In this document: positions 1-5,632 of the stretch, in pieces
How positions within the stretch are numbered: position 1 is the stretch's first letter
Layout of the letters: each line of letters starts with the position of its first letter
Source of the DNA: Acidobacteriota bacterium
GTDB lineage: Bacteria; Acidobacteriota; Terriglobia; Terriglobales; Acidobacteriaceae
DNA length: 6,593 nt
Direction: 5' to 3'
NCBI GenBank assembly: GCA_003224785.1
Contig: QHZV01000007.1
Span: 1,683 to 8,275 of the forward strand
Notes under the pieces: model-generated
Told to the model about the DNA's origin: nothing
The model's database searches: none
What the model saw: only the letters and a program-made list of their open reading frames with translations
Program-made: the position numbers and the translations under genes

Positions 1-424
1 CGGGATAAACTCCGTGATACCGTACCCGTTCGTAAGTCGGGATGCCTGTGAGCCACTGACTTTGCTGTCCAACGAGATAATTGACTAAGCCCAGTTGCTG
101 CTCTTCTCCTTGCGCGCGCAAATTGTGTTCTGCAGCCAACCATTTCAGCGTCAAACGCTGCGCCTGGGATCGAGACCCATCTCCACTGTTCACAAAAAGA
201 ATAGCTTCGTCGGCCGTCAGATGCAGCTCTGATCGAGCATCGCGCGCAAGAAATTGAACTCCCTCAGGCGCCTGTCCACGGTTCAACTCGAACGACAGAG
301 GTACATTCCCGTATCTGGAATCAAGAACTTTAGCTTTCACTGGCTGCGCGTATGAGCCGCAGGTTAAAACAAGAAGAACCAAGAAATTAACGTAAGTGAA
401 CGGGGAGAAGTAAGCCGTGCGCAT
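1..424 (-). CDS. Secreted SBBP/DUF7948-type beta-propeller protein, N-terminal part (runs off the left edge)
   Basis: The first 141 residues of a larger protein are present. The ATG at 424-422 is preceded by GGAGG (430-434 on the plus strand) at 5 nt spacing, which fixes the start. Residues 1-26 form a signal peptide: a short polar start, a hydrophobic core (VNFLVLLVL, 12-20) and a likely signal peptidase I site after SYA (24-26). The mature part opens with PLSFELNRGQAPEG (42-55), then FLARD, and reaches VNYLVGQ (114-120) and the run WLTGIPTYERVRYHGVYP (124-141). That order matches the N-terminal domain of large secreted proteins that continue into SBBP (beta-propeller) repeats, a family greatly expanded in Acidobacteriota. 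The family's function is unknown; an extracellular or surface role is inferred from the signal peptide. The gene is divergent from the DUF72 gene. The C-terminal repeats lie outside the window, so the propeller itself is not seen. Confidence 0.85.
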   Translation of the reverse strand, partial: MRTAYFSPFTYVNFLVLLVLTCGSYAQPVKAKVLDSRYGNVPLSFELNRGQAPEGVQFLARDARSELHLTADEAILFVNSGDGSRSQAQRLTLKWLAAEHNLRAQGEEQQLGLVNYLVGQQSQWLTGIPTYERVRYHGVYP

Positions 425-429
425 CAAGT

Positions 430-434
430 CCTCC
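430..434 (-). promoter_or_regulatory. Ribosome binding site of the SBBP-type gene
   Basis: GGAGG on the minus strand lies 5 nt before the ATG at 424. It selects this start, which also yields a well-formed signal peptide. Confidence 0.75.
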
Positions 435-492
435 AGGAAAGGCCTATCTCTTCCGGAGCGCCTTGCGCAAACGCCAGCGATTCGCCCAGAAG

Positions 493-542
493 TGCTCAGA
501 ACTGGCGACCTTAGTTGCTCACCTGAATACGGGGGTTGCTCA
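493..542. repeat. Direct repeats of TGCTCA in the divergent intergenic region
   Basis: GTTGCTCA occurs at 514-521 and again at 535-542, exactly 21 bp apart (two helical turns). A shorter TGCTCA lies at 493-498, 23 bp before the first. Same-face spacing in a divergent intergenic region is what tandem operator sites look like, but no regulator is identified and chance is possible. The rest of 425-706 holds no gene I can support. Confidence 0.4.
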
Positions 543-636
543 ATTCACGCAGCATTAATAATCAGATGGATTGCCGCTGATGTAGTCGGACGCGGATACG
601 TTTGGCTTTCGCGCGGGAGCCCGGGCTCAACAATTG

Positions 637-665
637 CTGACACTGGATTCTGCTGTCGGAATATT
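637..665 (+). promoter_or_regulatory. Weak sigma70-like promoter candidate for the DUF72 gene
   Basis: CTGACA (637-642, five of six matches to TTGACA) is followed after 17 bp by AATATT (660-665, four of six matches to TATAAT). Transcription would begin near 672 and leave a leader of about 35 nt before the ATG at 707. The -10 box is poor and no clear Shine-Dalgarno sequence precedes that ATG. Confidence 0.3.
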
Positions 666-706
666 TGAATTGCCCCGCCTCCTATCTAGCTGCTTAAATA
701 AAGTGG

Positions 707-1622
707 ATGCTAGCGACAAACTCTATTCGCGTGGGCACCGCCGGCTGGTCCTACAAAGACTGGGAGGGCATCTTTTATCCTCCCGGCATGTCGCGGCGCA
801 AACAGCATCCGCTGGAACTCCTGGCTCGTTGCTTCGATGTGGTCGAGATCAACACATCTTTTTACGGACACATCAAGCCGGAAATCGCCAAACTCTGGGC
901 GCGTATTGTGTCGGATGCAAACCCCAGCTTTCTCTTCACCGCCAAGCTGCACCGGTCGTTCACCCACTCTCCTCTGGCTGCAATTGAGCCGACATCGGCG
1001 GTTTCGATTCACCCTAATGATGAGGACGAACGGCTCGCGCGCGAAGGCCTTGAGGCATTGGCTGTCACGGGCAAGTTTGGCGCACTGTTGATCCAGTTCC
1101 CTGTTTCATTCAAGAATACGGCGCTATCCACGCGTGGTTGAGGTGCGGCACTCCACTTGGGACAATCCTGAGACGATCGCGTACTTCGCCGAGCGGAATG
1201 TCAGCTTCTGCAACATTGATCAGCCGCAGCTTGGACGTGCATTGTCGCCGACTGCGCACGTGACTTCCCCAATAGGATACGTACGTCTGCATGGACGCAA
1301 CTATGATCAGTGGTTCGAGCCGGAGAAGCCTTCAGATCGCTACAATTATTTGTACAAATCGAACGAACTGATTGGATGGAAAGAGCGGGTGGAAACAATC
1401 GCGAGCGAGGCGAAAATCACATTCGTGATCGCGAATAATCACTTCGAAGCCAAAGCCGGGGTGAACGGGCTGCAACTCAAACACATGCTCACGGGCCGCC
1501 GTGTGGCAGCGCCGGAATCGCTGATCGAGCACTATCCGGAATTGAAGGCGATTGCGGACCCTCTGGGACAAGGGCAAGCGCCTGCCAGTTTGCCTCTACT
1601 TCGCACCGACAAGCCAGCTTAG
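707..1622 (+). pseudogene. DUF72 (YecE-like) family gene, broken by an internal deletion and frameshift
   Basis: Two reading frames together make one DUF72 protein. Frame one (707-1141) gives the N-terminal half: IRVGTAGWSYKDW, FYPPGM, FDVVEINTSFYG and GALLIQFPVSFKNT. The frame is then lost and runs six foreign residues to a TGA at 1139-1141. The C-terminal half resumes in the +1 frame from about 1122 (RYPRVVEVRHSTWDN) through SFCNIDQPQL, SPIGYVRLHGRNY and FVIANNHFEAKA to a TAG at 1620-1622. Intact homologues have roughly 14-17 residues between the NT and the YP of these two blocks, so about 45-50 nt are missing as well as the frame. DUF72 proteins are TIM-barrel-like with no firmly established activity. 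A full product would be about 320 aa. The second part has a possible GTG start at 1134, but half a barrel is unlikely to function. Assembly error is the main alternative to a real pseudogene. Confidence 0.85.
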
Positions 1623-1705
1623 TTCGTGTAGATTCGCACGTAATCAATCAGCATCTCCGCGGGGAACGGCGTGGTGTTGTCTGGAGGCCCAGGCCAACTG
1701 CCTCC
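1619..1705 (-). pseudogene. C-terminal remnant of a glycoside hydrolase family 16 (laminarinase-type) gene
   Basis: Read on the minus strand, 1705 to 1619 encodes 28 residues and a TAA: GGSWPGPPDNTTPFP, then AEMLIDYVRIYTN. This is the typical end of GH16 beta-glucanases (an AVGG-WPG-PD-TT-FP block followed by ML-DYVR-Y). The conserved frame stops at a TAG (1706-1708) directly before GGSWPG, and nothing upstream in any frame resembles the GH16 catalytic domain; instead the ABC permease ends at 1729. The start of the gene is therefore gone and this is a scar. Its TAA overlaps the TAG of the convergent DUF72 gene by 2 nt, so the two 3' ends were already abutting before the loss. The identification rests on a short but characteristic motif. 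Confidence 0.7.
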
Positions 1706-1728
1706 CTAAACACCGCTCCCGGCGCTCA

Positions 1729-2652
1729 TCATTGCCGAATTCTTGGATTCGCAACTGAGTACAACAGATCGGTCAGAAAGTTCACCAGAACGTATGTCAG
1801 TCCAATCGCCAGAATGCATCCCTGCACCAGATAGTAATCGCGGTTTCCGATTGCCTGAATGGTGAGCCTTCCGATTCCTGGCCAGGAGAAGACTGTCTCA
1901 GTGACAATGGCGCCGGCCAGGAGCGCCCCGAATTGCAATCCAACCACCGTCAGGATCGGCAACATAGCGTTGCGAAGCGCGTGACGGTAAACGACGGTCC
2001 GCTCGGGCAAACCTTTGGCCCGCGCGGTACGGATGTAGTCCTGCCCGAGTTCTTCAAGCATCGAAGTTCGCACCATGCGAGTGAGAATCGCAGCCAGCGA
2101 TCCGCCCATGGTGATCGCCGGCAATATCAAGTGGGCGACGCTTCCAGACCCTGATACTGGCAGAAGCCCGAGATAGATGGAAAAAATCAAGATCAGGATT
2201 GGGCCGAGAGCAAAATTTGGAAACGAGAGCCCGAACAGGCTCACAACGCTGAGCGTTTTGTCGTCCCATTTGCCGCACCGCTGCGCAGAACGCACGCCCG
2301 CTGGAATCGAGATGATCAGCGCCACGATCAATGCTGCCACCGTCAATTGCAATGTATATGGATAACGTTGCGCGATCAGCTTGGACACATTTTGATTGAA
2401 CCGCAACGAAGGCCCAAGATCGCCGTGCAGCACGCCTTTCCAGTAATGCAGATATTGCTGCCCGAGTGGGATATCCAAACCGTAGGCATGGCGCGTTGCG
2501 GCGATGTCAGTGGCGGGCGCGCCTTCTCCGAGCATTTGCAGAATTGGGTCGCCGGGAACGAGATGGATGAGAAGAAAAACGACAGAGACGACCAGCCAGA
2601 TCACTGGCAAGGCATAAGCAGCTCGGGTTAGCAGGTAGCGTAGGGTTCTCAC
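1729..2652 (-). CDS. ABC transporter permease, DppB/OppB/GsiC family (peptide or nickel type)
   Basis: This 307-residue inner-membrane protein has the normal length for the family. An N-terminal hydrophobic helix (about 12-33) ends in the family motif LVPGDP (31-36). YGLDIPLGQQYLHYW (57-71), GDLGPSLR (77-84) and the permease domain follow from about residue 95. The EAA loop that contacts the ATPase is clear: EELGQDYIRTARAKGL (200-215), then VVYRHALRNAMLPI (220-233). FSWPGIGRL (255-263) and RDYYLVQG (271-278) are also typical. These permeases form a channel with a DppC-type partner for peptides, nickel or similar solutes bound by a periplasmic protein. None of those partners is in the window. 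The GTG at 2652 is the only reasonable start because an in-frame TAA lies 15 nt upstream; its ribosome binding site is poor. The gene follows the CNNM-type gene after 27 bp and is probably co-transcribed. Confidence 0.88.
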   Translation of the reverse strand: MRTLRYLLTRAAYALPVIWLVVSVVFLLIHLVPGDPILQMLGEGAPATDIAATRHAYGLDIPLGQQYLHYWKGVLHGDLGPSLRFNQNVSKLIAQRYPYTLQLTVAALIVALIISIPAGVRSAQRCGKWDDKTLSVVSLFGLSFPNFALGPILILIFSIYLGLLPVSGSGSVAHLILPAITMGGSLAAILTRMVRTSMLEELGQDYIRTARAKGLPERTVVYRHALRNAMLPILTVVGLQFGALLAGAIVTETVFSWPGIGRLTIQAIGNRDYYLVQGCILAIGLTYVLVNFLTDLLYSVANPRIRQ

Positions 2653-2679
2653 GAAAAGAGTGCTCGCTTAGATCCCACG

Positions 2680-4050
2680 TTAATCTCCGGCCTGAACCGC
2701 GGCCGGTTGCACATCTTCAACTTTTACTTTTGAGATTCGGTGACCGTCCATTTCTTCTACAGTGAATCGTCGTCCCCCGTAGTAGCAGGAATCGCCGAGC
2801 TGTGGAATCTTTTGCAGCTTTGCCAGCATGAAGCCTGCAAGCGTTTCAAAGCCGGCATCACGTGGAAGCAACAGATCATATTGCGATTCCAGGTCGAGAA
2901 GACCCACAGTCCCATCCAGCAACAACATTTTGCTTCCGGCCTGGCCTGCATTCAGCGAAACAACATCGAACTCGTCCTCAATTTCGCCGACAAGTTGTTC
3001 CAGAATGTCTTCGACAGTGATGAGCCCGGCCGTGGACCCGAACTCATCCACCACGATGGCCATGTGGCGCTTGCGCTCTTTGAATTCCTCAAGCAACTCC
3101 GAGAGTGGTTTGGTTTCAGGAATGACGAGTGCATCGTGCATCACCTGGCTGATTCTCATCTCGCCAATGCGCACGGGCACCATTGGCACCGGCCTGGCAG
3201 CCAGTCGCAACCCTACCCAGCGCATTAAGTCTTTCGCGTAAAGCACACCGATAATGTGCTCTGGCCCACTCTTGGGATCGTAAATGGGAATACGCGAATG
3301 CTGCTCCTCAACCACTCGATCGATCGCGTCCTGCAATATGAGATCGCCGGGGAGCGAGAAGATGTCAGGTCGCGGCACCATCACTTCGCGTGCGGTGATG
3401 TTCTCCAGTTCAAGCGCATGATGGACCATCTCTTCCTGCGCAGGAGCGATCTGCCCCAGTTCCCTGCTGGCGGTGACGATCAGTTTCACCTCGTCCGGAG
3501 AGTGCACCGGCCCCTGTCGGACTCTGTGAAGTCCAAACGCCTTCAACACTGAACCTGCAGACTTTCCCAACAGGAAAATTATGGGACGGGTGAGGGTCAG
3601 GAAAACATCCATCGGCGCCGCGACCGCTAGAGCAACCTGCTCGGCCCGCTGCAGCGCGAGAGATTTCGGCACGAGTTCCCCGAGGATCACGTGTGTGCCG
3701 GTGATCAGGCCGAAAGCGACGGCGATTGCAATAGTGTGGGCATACACCAATGCGTGCGGGACCTTTTGCAGGAACTGGAAGCTCTCGACAAAATGCGCCA
3801 CCATGGGTTCGCCGATCCAGCCCAGGGTCAGGCTGACCACGGTTACGCCGAGTTGAACGCCGTTGACTACCTCATCAAGGTTGCGGTGCAGCCTTTGCAG
3901 GATGCGTGCGCCGATCCGACGGGCTTCTATGAGCTGCTGGATGCGGGTATCACGCACGCTGACCAGGGCGAACTCCGCAGCAGCGAAAAAGGCGTTTGCC
4001 GCCACCAGGAAGACGATTAGCAATACCCGGAGCAGCACGAAAGCGACCAT
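2680..4050 (-). CDS. CNNM/DUF21-CBS-CorC_HlyC membrane protein (hemolysin-like, probable Mg2+/Co2+ efflux family)
   Basis: The protein has 456 residues and the complete architecture. The CNNM (DUF21) transmembrane domain spans about 3-195, with AEFALVSVR (25-33), NGVQLGVT (63-70), TLGWIGEP (75-82) and GELVPKSLAL (124-133). A CBS pair spans about 215-350, with REVMVPRPDI (221-230), HSRIPIY (251-257) and the second repeat MAIVVDEFGSTAGLITVEDI (330-349), followed by LVGEIEDEFD (353-362). A CorC_HlyC domain lies at about 370-446. Family members sit in the inner membrane; several act in Mg2+ or Co2+ export with the CBS pair sensing nucleotide. The older name 'hemolysin' is misleading. The ATG at 4050 gives an intact N-terminal helix, but no strong Shine-Dalgarno precedes it; a promoter candidate lies so close that the message could be nearly leaderless. 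The ABC permease gene follows after 27 bp. Confidence 0.92.
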   Translation of the reverse strand: MVAFVLLRVLLIVFLVAANAFFAAAEFALVSVRDTRIQQLIEARRIGARILQRLHRNLDEVVNGVQLGVTVVSLTLGWIGEPMVAHFVESFQFLQKVPHALVYAHTIAIAVAFGLITGTHVILGELVPKSLALQRAEQVALAVAAPMDVFLTLTRPIIFLLGKSAGSVLKAFGLHRVRQGPVHSPDEVKLIVTASRELGQIAPAQEEMVHHALELENITAREVMVPRPDIFSLPGDLILQDAIDRVVEEQHSRIPIYDPKSGPEHIIGVLYAKDLMRWVGLRLAARPVPMVPVRIGEMRISQVMHDALVIPETKPLSELLEEFKERKRHMAIVVDEFGSTAGLITVEDILEQLVGEIEDEFDVVSLNAGQAGSKMLLLDGTVGLLDLESQYDLLLPRDAGFETLAGFMLAKLQKIPQLGDSCYYGGRRFTVEEMDGHRISKVKVEDVQPAAVQAGD

Positions 4051-4059
4051 TTGCGGCTA

Positions 4060-4068
4060 ATTTTAGCA
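4060..4068 (-). promoter_or_regulatory. Extended -10 promoter candidate for the CNNM-type gene
   Basis: On the minus strand TGCTAAAAT provides a TG-N extended -10 (TAAAAT, five of six matches), ending 9 bp before the ATG at 4050. No convincing -35 is present, which an extended -10 can tolerate. Transcription would start within a few bases of the ATG. The -10 overlaps a small inverted repeat, GCTAA-TT-TTAGC (4056-4067). Confidence 0.35.
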
Positions 4069-4084
4069 TTCCAAAGGGCTGCAT

Positions 4085-4114
4085 TTGGCCACTCGGGCGA
4101 CTGGCGGCTACAAT
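4085..4114 (+). promoter_or_regulatory. Sigma70-like promoter candidate for the adaptor operon
   Basis: TTGGCC (4085-4090) and TACAAT (4109-4114) are separated by 18 bp on the plus strand. The -10 matches consensus at five of six positions and the -35 at four. Initiation near 4121 would give a leader of about 210 nt before the GTG at 4333. The -10 overlaps the left arm of an 8-bp inverted repeat (4103-4141). Confidence 0.35.
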
Positions 4115-4141
4115 GTAATCAGCCCGTGGAAGCTAGCCGCC
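4103..4141. repeat. 8-bp perfect inverted repeat GGCGGCTA / TAGCCGCC
   Basis: The arms are GGCGGCTA (4103-4110) and TAGCCGCC (4134-4141), with 23 bp between. A further GCGGCTA lies at 4053-4059. The arms flank the likely start site of the rightward promoter, so an operator or a leader hairpin is possible. There is no T-tract, so it is not a normal terminator. Confidence 0.4.
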
Positions 4142-4261
4142 TCGGTCGTTCCTTGAACATTACTGGTTGTTCTGCTTCCATTTCCCACTCTGGCTGGTCT
4201 AACTGAATGAGCCTAGGCACAATTTCCTTGCTCATAGCTTAAACATTGTTCAGGGATTAGC

Positions 4262-4287
4262 GGAACTAACGTCATATACCCACCGTA
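4262..4287 (+). promoter_or_regulatory. Possible ECF-sigma (sigmaE-like) promoter before the adaptor gene
   Basis: GGAAC (4262-4266) is followed after 17 bp by CGTA (4284-4287), resembling ECF-type promoters with a GGAAC -35 and a CGT-type -10. Initiation near 4292 would leave about 40 nt before the GTG, a more ordinary leader than the upstream candidate gives. It is short and degenerate, so chance is a serious alternative. No sigma or anti-sigma gene is in the window. Confidence 0.25.
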
Positions 4288-4321
4288 TTAACCCTTAGAA
4301 GTCGGCCAGAGCTACACCATC

Positions 4322-4327
4322 AGGAGG
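4322..4327 (+). promoter_or_regulatory. Ribosome binding site of the adaptor gene
   Basis: A perfect AGGAGG sits 5 nt before GTG 4333 and decides this non-ATG start. Confidence 0.85.
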
Positions 4328-4332
4328 AAGTT

Positions 4333-5553
4333 GTGAACGGCAACGTAAACGGACGTAAGAAGCGACGCAAAAAGATCATCATCATCCTTTCTAGTATTGG
4401 CGCGGTGGTTCTGGCCCTCATCATTTGGGCAGGGATGGCGATTGCCCACGGCAGCTCAAAGATTGATCCCTCAAAGCTCGCCAAGGTCGAGAAAAACGAC
4501 TTGGCTAAGAGCGTGGTCGCGACCGGCAAAGTTGAGCCGATCACTAAGGTGGAAGTGAAATCGAAAGCCAGCGGCATTGTAAAAAAGTTGCTGGTCGAAT
4601 ATGGCGACCGGGTCAAGAAGGGCCAATTGCTCGCCCAGCTCGATAAAGTCGAAATCGAGGCAGGCGTCGAACAGTCTCGTGCAGCCCTGCTGGCTGCGCG
4701 TGCCAATTTGAAAGGCGCGGAAGCCGATTACGAGCGCTCCAAGGTTGACGCCGAAGGGCCCGATGTTCCGCTACTGAAGCGTTCCTATGACCGAGCGCTG
4801 CAAATGCAAAAAGATGGCGTGGTTTCCATGTCGGCGCTTGACGATGCCGAAAAAGAATACCGGCTCGCCGTCAATAAACAGAGTGTCGCGCGTGCGCAGA
4901 TGACGGTGCTTCAGGCCAAGATCGCGCAAACCCAGGCTCAAGTCGCGCAAGACGAAGCCAGCCTGAAACAGTTTGAAGAGCAACTCAGCTATACCGATAT
5001 CGTCTCTCCGATTGATGGCATCGTTCTTTCCCGCGACGTAGAGATGGGTGATGCGGTCAGCTCAATTCTTGTCCTCGGGTCGAGTGCGACACTGGTCATG
5101 ACCTTGGGCGACACCAGCCAGGTCTATGTAAAAGGCAAGGTGGATGAAAGCGACATCGGCCGGGTCTATCTGGGTCAGCCGGCGCGGATCAAGGTGGAGT
5201 CGTTTAAAGACAAAACTTTCAATGGCGTGGTCACCAAGATTTCGCCGATGGGCGTGGAGAAAGACAACGTCACGACTTTTGAGGTCCGCGTTTCGATCGC
5301 CAATGCTGGCGGGGAACTAAAAGCCGAAATGACTGCCAATGCCGAAATCATTCTCGAAGAGCACAAGGGTGTGCTCCAAATTCCTGAAGGGTCAATCATT
5401 TACGACAAAGATCGCAAAGCTTCGGTCGAAGTGCCTGATCCCAAGGGTAAAGACGGCAAGCGAAAGGTTGCGATCAACATTGGGATCTCAAACGGCGCTA
5501 AGACTGAAGTCTTGAATGGTCTGAAGCAGGACGATCAAGTCATCTTGCAGTAA
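4333..5553 (+). CDS. HlyD/MacA-like periplasmic adaptor (membrane fusion protein)
   Basis: This 406-residue adaptor would bridge an inner-membrane exporter to an outer-membrane channel. A basic N-terminus (RKKRRKK, 8-14) precedes a single membrane anchor (about 15-38), so the body faces the periplasm. The first lipoyl half is at about 62-105 (GKVEPITKVEVKSKASG, then GDRVKKGQLLAQLD). A long Ala/Gln/Glu-rich coiled-coil hairpin covers about 107-218. The second lipoyl half is at 219-242 (YTDIVSPIDGIVLSR). A beta-barrel covers about 255-345 (KGKVDESDIGRVYLGQPARI), and the membrane-proximal domain runs to the end. The pattern fits adaptors of MacB-type ABC exporters more than drug-efflux RND adaptors, but the partner is not in the window and the substrate is unknown. 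A GTG start with strong AGGAGG is used. The TGSGS-repeat gene follows after 79 bp, probably in the same operon. Confidence 0.92.
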   Translation: MNGNVNGRKKRRKKIIIILSSIGAVVLALIIWAGMAIAHGSSKIDPSKLAKVEKNDLAKSVVATGKVEPITKVEVKSKASGIVKKLLVEYGDRVKKGQLLAQLDKVEIEAGVEQSRAALLAARANLKGAEADYERSKVDAEGPDVPLLKRSYDRALQMQKDGVVSMSALDDAEKEYRLAVNKQSVARAQMTVLQAKIAQTQAQVAQDEASLKQFEEQLSYTDIVSPIDGIVLSRDVEMGDAVSSILVLGSSATLVMTLGDTSQVYVKGKVDESDIGRVYLGQPARIKVESFKDKTFNGVVTKISPMGVEKDNVTTFEVRVSIANAGGELKAEMTANAEIILEEHKGVLQIPEGSIIYDKDRKASVEVPDPKGKDGKRKVAINIGISNGAKTEVLNGLKQDDQVILQ

Positions 5554-5597
5554 CAAGCCAAGTTCCTGCAGGGACGGGCTTCGCCGCCAGTCCCCCA

Positions 5598-5618
5598 GTC
5601 TGAGCAACGTCTGAGCAA
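5598..5618 (+). repeat. Tandem 11-bp repeat (GTCTGAGCAA twice)
   Basis: GTCTGAGCAA occurs at 5598-5607 and 5609-5618, one helical turn apart, just before the ribosome binding site of the TGSGS-repeat gene. Its core TGAGCAA is the reverse complement of the TTGCTCA seen at 515-521, 536-542 and 4228-4234. It could be a regulator site or an mRNA element; neither is shown. Confidence 0.5.
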
Positions 5619-5622
5619 TCAC

Positions 5623-5628
5623 GGGAGG
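5623..5628 (+). promoter_or_regulatory. Ribosome binding site of the TGSGS-repeat gene
   Basis: GGGAGG stands 4 nt before ATG 5633 and supports that start over the in-frame ATG at 5654. Confidence 0.75.
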
Positions 5629-5632
5629 CACC

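Noticed and set aside
417..668. An 83-codon plus-strand ORF between the SBBP-type and DUF72 genes
   Set aside because: Its start lies inside the divergent SBBP-type gene and over that gene's ribosome binding site, it has no ribosome binding site of its own, and its residues resemble no family I know.
1134..1622. Second half of the DUF72 gene as an independent gene from GTG 1134
   Set aside because: The sequence aligns to the middle and end of DUF72 with homology beginning before the GTG (RYPR at 1122-1133), and no ribosome binding site precedes it.
2740..3241. Long plus-strand ORFs opposite the CNNM-type gene
   Set aside because: They are antisense to the conserved CBS/CorC region, have no ribosome binding site and match no family pattern.
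4320..4706. A 128-codon minus-strand ORF opposite the adaptor gene
   Set aside because: It lies wholly antisense to a well-supported gene and is a Ser/Ala-rich reverse-frame shadow.
5571..5594. Hairpin GGGAC...GTCCC after the adaptor gene as a terminator
   Set aside because: The stem is only 5 bp with a 14-nt loop and no T-tract follows, so it is not a convincing intrinsic terminator.
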